Part shown: in pieces, positions 16,288 through 21,028 of the stretch
Layout of the letters: each line of letters starts with the position of its first letter
Numbering within the stretch: the stretch's first letter is position 1
Made by a program: the position numbers and the translations under genes
Notes under the pieces: model-generated
What the model saw: only the letters and a program-made list of their open reading frames with translations
The model's database searches: none
Told to the model about the DNA's origin: nothing
Assembly (NCBI GenBank): GCA_020536535.1
Contig: JAHLWZ010000044.1
Coordinates: forward strand, 6,177-27,204
From: Pelomyxa schiedti
Taxonomy: Eukaryota; Evosea; Pelobiontida; Pelomyxidae
Reading direction: 5' to 3'
DNA length: 21,028 nt

Positions 16288-19065
16288 CTAAACACAAAAT
16301 GAGTCAGTAATAAGGCAGAGAGTAATGTACGCTTGTGACTGTGTTACAGAAGCGGCTGTAACTTCTGTAACAGTAACATCATCGCACTTGTACCACGCGC
16401 CTTTGTGCTGGAAAAAGCTGATGTAGTGCCCTTGGTCAATTTCCCCTACGGGTATAAGTGCTGGTAGACTCAATAGTACAAACCGGTATGGTTGATGACA
16501 GCAAAAAGGTCATACTCGTACAATGAAGTGTCCTCACTGACTGCGGGCGGTGATACAGGTGTTGGCTTGTTTACTGTGGTTGTTCGGTATGGGGCAAGGT
16601 TCATAGCACAGGGAAATTCAACGTAAGTAGGGATTTTAGTCAATTTGTGGCTGTGCTGTTCAAATCTCTGTGACAGAGATTAGCGGTAGCTAGTACGCGG
16701 TTACGCACCTTCAAATGAAAAACGACCACGTTAGGAAGCATTCTAAAGGACATCTGCTTGGTGCACTCTTGGAGAACCTGACACTGGGCACATCGGATTT
16801 TTTCGGTGCTCCCAAGCTTTTCTTTGTGCGTGTATCTTAATGAACTTATCAGGAATTTTCGTCTTGGACCTGTATACCTATCCAGACAGGCAAAAAGGGT
16901 AACTGGTGGGGAGGTCTTGGAATTACTTGTTGCAGCTATTTCCGTAAGGAAAATAATGAGGAAACCGATATACTTGGTTTATTATTAGTAGAGACGTCAA
17001 GAGAGATGTCAAAGAATTCTTCCTCTGAAGATGTTCATTAGTACGCAACAATGAAACAAAATAAAACCTTTCGTGGAGCAGAAGCCACATTTATTGCATG
17101 TTAAATCTATTGCCGAATGAGTTGTTAAATAAAATGATAACCGTTCCACCAGAGCGGAGACAGCCTAGAAATAAATGTTAAGGACTCCTACTACACCCCC
17201 CACTTGTGTTTACCAGAAAATGTTTTATGTACAACACATCTACAGTCAGTTGCAACACCTGGTATGTTTCTTAAAAAATTAATTGATGGGGTGTGGGAAT
17301 ATACCACCACAATGAGAGTGCAAGCAGTTAAGAGTTGAGATAAACAACTCATGAGAATCTTGCTGCTCTGATCCAGCAAAATTCTTGAAGTGATGCCATA
17401 TTGATATGAGGAATCTGTACACAAGTTCAATGGAAACCGGTCACTCAACCCCATACCTGTGAGGTGAAAATGGGCTGGAGTTTCCAGAAAAATATTCCTG
17501 GAACATAGTGTCCATCTCACAGGCAAGGCACGCGTACTCTGCAGGAAGCCTATCTAGAACGGGACTTAGAGGCTGGCATTTTTCTTTGTGATACCTGTGT
17601 CAAACTGAAGATCCAGCTTTGGCTTTTGTCTGCACAGTTTCCTGTTATGCTGGTCGGCCAAGAAGTACGAGCGGAGCAGAGGGTTGTGCAGAAGACTCTA
17701 TAGCACATCTCTATGTGAAAAAAAGACAATGTTGTTTGATCTACTAACCTGTAAAACAGTGCTCATAAAACAGGAATTGCCCTTCAGGAAGAAGTGAGTG
17801 AAATTTAGAAATGGTTGTGATACCAAATTGTACATGCCCCGCAGACCTGAAATAATGTAAGTGCGAGACAGAAAAAATATGAAGAGTACCAAAGAGGGGG
17901 CCAGGGTGGATCAGGTTTAGTTTCACTTGTTGTTCAAGTTCGTTTTCAGGAGCGGTCCACCCACGGTAAACTGCCAAATTGCCTTTGCAAGGAATGTCAC
18001 AATATGTATTTCCTCTTGAGAGGAACCTTTTGTGGCCACACGACTCCGCTTTGGAGATACACGCAAAGTCAAGTATTGTGAAACATAAGACTCTAGTTCC
18101 TGGGGGATGGGTGGGTGGGTGGGGAGGCAACAAGTTTCCACCCTGCCCCTTCATCACTTTCGATCACATTGACAAACCTGGTCATACACATAGTCATTGC
18201 ACGCAGAGCACCACACTTGCTTGTGCGAAATATCGAAGCCCAGAACATGCCCAGATTCCACGGTGTGCCTCGAAAAGTGGTCCACCGCCACGTCTTCCAC
18301 GCCCTCCGTTGCTGGCGACGCCGACGCCGACGCCGAGGACGAGGCCGAGGCCGACGCCGCGGCGGGGCTTCCCCCCGAGGAGGAGGAGGAGGAGCCGCCG
18401 CTCCTGGCCGCCCCCCCCGCCCCCGCCCCCGTCCCGGTGCTCGCCGCCACACCCAGCCTCAGGCACCCGAAGAAAGAGCACTCCAGGCATGCGTGCAAGC
18501 CCCCCCACGCGCTGTTGCACACCCTGCACTGTGGCGTCACCACGCCAACCCCCAGCCCCACCGCGGCCTGCGGCCAAGACACCGCCCCGCCGCCGCCGGT
18601 GTTAGTCCCGCTGCCGCCATTGCCCCCACCGCGCTCATTGCTGCTGCTGGCGGCGGTGGCGGTGGCGGCGGTGGTGGGCGTGGCATTCGAGTTTTGTTGG
18701 TGCACCACCACCACGTGTGGCTGTGGCTGTGGCTGTGGATGGGGATGTGGATGGGGATGGGGAGTGGCGAGGGAGTGGCACGAGGACAGGAACTGCAACA
18801 TCCTAGCGAACATCTCCATGCCGCCGCCGCCCTTCGCTCCCCCTCCGCCGCCGCCGCGGGCGCCCTTGTACTCCTCCACGTGCTCGCACCCGCTGCTGGC
18901 CACCGAGACAGACACGCCGCCGCCCGGTCCTCCTCCTCCTCCTGGCAGTCGGCGGTGCTGCCCCCCCGTCGTTGTGGTGGTGGTGGTGGTCGCTGTTGTG
19001 CTGGGTGTGTCGTCGCTGCTCGCGGAACCCCCCCACGTCGAGCTTGTTGTGGTGGTCGTGGCCAT
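16288..19065 (-). CDS. USP22: USP22/Ubp8-like ubiquitin-specific protease (SAGA-type deubiquitinase)
   Basis: Predicted 698 residues, 16 exons (minus): 19065-18178, 18099-18027, 17982-17890, 17846-17824, 17781-17749, 17697-17606, 17564-17457, 17414-17305, 17258-17214, 17164-17150, 17106-17068, 17024-16974, 16935-16878, 16835-16709, 16667-16484, 16445-16288. An N-terminal UBP zinc finger is formed by C60/H62, C180-x2-C183, C193-x2-C196, C201, H263/H267/H273 and C286-x2-C289 (HFSRHTVESGHVLGFD). The USP core follows: Cys box GLRGMYNLGNSCFMSTVLQ (C363), SLLHNPLLRSYFLADQH, the AGSEQQDSHELF box, a Zn ribbon (TCNKCG and RCAQCQ), MLPNVVVFHLKRFE and the His box GHYISFFQHKGAWYKCDD. These match USP22 in order and wording. 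USP22/Ubp8 removes ubiquitin from histone H2B in the SAGA complex. Gly/Ser/Thr-rich inserts interrupt the zinc finger. The upstream GTG at 19080 is not used; the ATG at 19065 is. Confidence 0.92.
17150..17164 (-). other. 15-nt exon of the USP22-like gene
   Basis: Five-codon exon between introns of 49 and 43 nt, encoding the GCLRS link between KTFSG and DLTCNKCG. Including it restores the TFSG-LRSDLTC order seen in USP22 (IFTGGLQSDVTC), which is strong support. Confidence 0.8.
18720..18765. repeat. (TGTGGC/TGGGGA)n hexamer tract
   Basis: Degenerate hexamers on the plus strand. On the minus strand they encode the alternating HPHPHPHPQPQPQPH run in the first exon of the USP22-like gene. Confidence 0.8.
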
Positions 19066-19789
19066 GACGCCGGATGGCACTTCAGATAAACTTCAAGTTT
19101 GATTCATTGATGTGATGGACCGAGGTACTTGATACTACGAAACAATGTTGTGGTTCCAAGGCATTTGAGTAGAATGATGTGGTTGACACAGCCTCGTTTT
19201 TTGGGAGAAAATGGTCAACAAAAAGGGAGTGGAAATGACAACCACAAGAAGTGTTGTTATTATTCAAGTTTATTGTCCTTTTGGTGCGGGGTGTGATTCG
19301 GGCATTGTGTAATTGTTGTTTTGTGAGTGGTGGTGGGATTCGAAGAATAAAACGAAAATGCGCATGGTGGGGTTAGCTGCTGCCGGGTGGAAAAGGCTGT
19401 TGGGAATTGTTGTGATTCGCCGGCGATGCAATTGCCTTTCCATCCACATCATAGTTACAGTTGTTCCGCACCACTGGCTGCACTTGAGTTAAGTTCGGCG
19501 ATTTATTGATTTCTGTAGCGGAGTTTAGTCTGTAGCGGTGATTGAAGAGTTACCTGCCGGAACAACTGGGGGCTCCGTGCAGAGGCATGATTCATTCCAC
19601 GATACGGAGGTTGTTCTGAGGTGGGGGTGGTGTCAGTGATCTATCAGGATGTAAATTCTCACGTTGTGCAACTGTGGTTTTTGGTTTTTTTGATTTAAAA
19701 GGTCAAATTTTGAAGGAGACGAACCACTTTTGCTTTTTTTTCGAGTTTGAGTTTTCTTGCATACCGTATTACCGCACATACAAGCGACA
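19066..19789. promoter_or_regulatory. Divergent intergenic region between the USP22-like and serine-rich genes
   Basis: The longest gene-free stretch (724 bp), lying between two divergent start codons, so it should contain both promoters and leaders. The sequence is of mixed composition with GT-rich patches (gttgttttgtgagtggtggtggg near 19315) and T runs near 19690 and 19730. Two short minus-strand ORFs here (19082-19267 and 19270-19452) have no coding character. No tRNA or other RNA gene is recognised. Confidence 0.5.
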
Positions 19790-21028
19790 ATGTTAGGAAG
19801 CGTGTTTGTTACGATCGCTGTTTTGGGTATTGCCGTCCTCGTACGGTGAGCATTTCTCCATCAATTTTTGCGGTGTTTCCCTCGTCTCGAGACTAACGTT
19901 TTTTTGCAGCCGGGCCATGCCCGCGAGTACTAGTGCCACGACCAGCAGACGCGATTACACCCCCGCGAGCCTCCCAGTTGCCCGCGCCTTCGCTGCTCCG
20001 ACCAGCAGCTTCGCAGCCGAGCCACGCGTCCCCTCCTCGTACATCGGTGCTCCTCGTCGCGATCCGCTCGGTGGCTGGCCCATGCATCCCCTCCTGGACT
20101 TGCACGACCACGATCAGCACCCCCGCGTGCTCGACACTCCCCGTCCCCGCCCCCGCTCCTCCTCCTCCTCCTCCTCGGCGCCGACGAGCTCCCCCCTCGC
20201 TGCTGGCTTCTCCTCCTCCTCCTCGTGGTCATCCTCGCCGCCCTTATCGTCGCCACCCTCCTTTCCCTCGTCGTCGTCGTTGTCTTCGCCTGCGCCTTCC
20301 CCGTCATCTTCATCACCGTCATCGGCCGCTGTGCCGCACCCGTTTGGATCTGTGGGCAGCGGGGCGGGCACGGGGTGGTGGCGAGCCCTCCCCGACGAGT
20401 GCTATTGGGTCACCGCCGACGACGAGTCGTTCTGCGCCCCGGGGCGCGAAGTTGACTACGTGCCGCCGTGGCTGGCCGACACTCTGTTCTTGGTTGCAGC
20501 CCAGTCGGTTGCTGGCGCAGTGGCTGACGTGCTTTACGAGGTGTGTTGCTGTGATGAGTGATATGACTGTGTTTGGGTGTTTCTTCCTGCTGTAATCTCA
20601 CTGATCCATACCCAACGACAGGTCTTTCGACAAAGAGTAGCATTCATCGTTCCTAAGTTGAACAGACCGGCTGGGTCGACTGAGTACTTCTTTGCATTTG
20701 ATTTCCAACGCGATGGGAAGCTGTTCTCTCGCATTGTGGCCCGGCCACGCCTCGCTCCTGCCGCTGCCGCTGACACTGCCACAACAACAACAACAGAGAC
20801 CCCGGCCGCCCTGCTCCGTGCTGCTGCTACCGATGGTTCTCGTGCCGCGTCGCCGCCGACCCCCCTGCTTCGCATCCCACCCTCCTCCTCCTCCTCCTCC
20901 TCCTCCTCCTCCTCCTCCTCCTCCTCCTCCTCCTCCTCCTCCTCCTCCTCCTCCTCCTCCTCCTCCTCGGCCTCGCCGTCGCCCCAGCCACGACGCACTC
21001 CCAGTGCAGCCGCTCCAGCTGATGACGA
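19790..21028 (+). CDS. Serine-rich, N-terminally membrane-anchored protein, partial (3' end off window)
   Basis: Exons 19790-19845, 19910-20540 and 20622->21028; introns 64 and 81 nt. The first exon encodes MLGSVFVTIAVLGIAVLVR, a signal peptide or signal anchor. About 130 residues of Pro/Ser/Ala/Arg-rich, probably disordered sequence follow. A more ordered segment has WWRALPDECYWVTADDES, DYVPPWLADTLFLVAAQSV and, after the second intron, FRQRVAFIVPKLNRPAG and YFFAFDFQRDGKLFSRIV. A second low-complexity part holds a Thr run and a perfect poly-Ser tract encoded by (TCC)n. The joined frame is open to the window edge. I do not recognise the family. Confidence 0.75.
20881..20968 (+). repeat. Perfect (TCC)n microsatellite encoding polyserine
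   Basis: About 29 uninterrupted TCC units within the third exon of the serine-rich gene. The minus strand of the same tract reads polyglutamate, which creates a spurious acidic ORF. Confidence 0.95.

Noticed and set aside
18115-19102. Two long plus-strand ORFs rich in Arg/Gly/Pro.
   Set aside because: They are shadows of the GC-rich first exon of the USP22-like gene, which carries the zinc-finger ligands on the minus strand.
19082-19452. Two short minus-strand ORFs in the divergent intergenic region.
   Set aside because: Asn/His-rich sequence with no recognisable motif, and no partner exon; more likely upstream leader of the USP22-like gene.

Overview
This window looks like a gene-dense, intron-rich stretch of nuclear DNA from a unicellular eukaryote. 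The protein families are eukaryotic: an RNA polymerase I subunit, a SAGA-type ubiquitin protease, a Sec7-PH Arf exchange factor and a kelch protein. Nearly every gene is broken by very short GT-AG introns. I reconstructed about 67 introns by reading-frame continuity; most are 38-52 nt and a few are 22-32 nt. Short introns, low-complexity protein tails and this mix of families would suit an amoebozoan such as an archamoeba, but the lineage is only a guess. No rRNA, tRNA, transposon or CRISPR was found.

Layout, left to right. 1-1781 (-): RNA polymerase I subunit A49-like gene with a long acidic (EQ)n N-terminal extension, running off the left edge. A 189-bp divergent promoter region follows. 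1971-3749 (+): two-exon gene of unknown function. 3888-7203 (-): 17-exon six-bladed kelch protein with a coiled-coil tail, convergent with the previous gene. 7306-9324 (-): cluster made of two paralogous three-blade lectins of the RSL/AAL (fucose-lectin) type plus two copies of a Cys/His-rich module, one of which is spliced in frame onto a lectin. 9643-11144 (+): membrane protein with four tandem 2TM domains (eight helices). 11610-16189 (+): 21-exon Sec7-PH Arf-GEF. 16288-19065 (-): 16-exon USP22/Ubp8-like deubiquitinase, convergent with the Arf-GEF. 19790-21028 (+): 5' part of a membrane-anchored, serine-rich protein of unknown function, running off the right edge.

The genes do not form one pathway. 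RPA49 (rRNA synthesis), USP22 (histone deubiquitination) and the Arf-GEF (vesicle traffic) are housekeeping functions. The lectin cluster is the accessory part: a recent tandem duplication with module gain, and a microsatellite that has enlarged one intron. Other striking points are the tandem 2TM architecture, introns that appear to be only 22-31 nt, a 15-nt exon, and GC-rich low-complexity 5' exons beside more AT-rich downstream exons.

Exon structures were built by eye: splice sites were chosen to keep frame and family similarity. For the kelch, 2TM, Arf-GEF and USP genes the exon lengths sum to a multiple of three. No transcript or database evidence was available.
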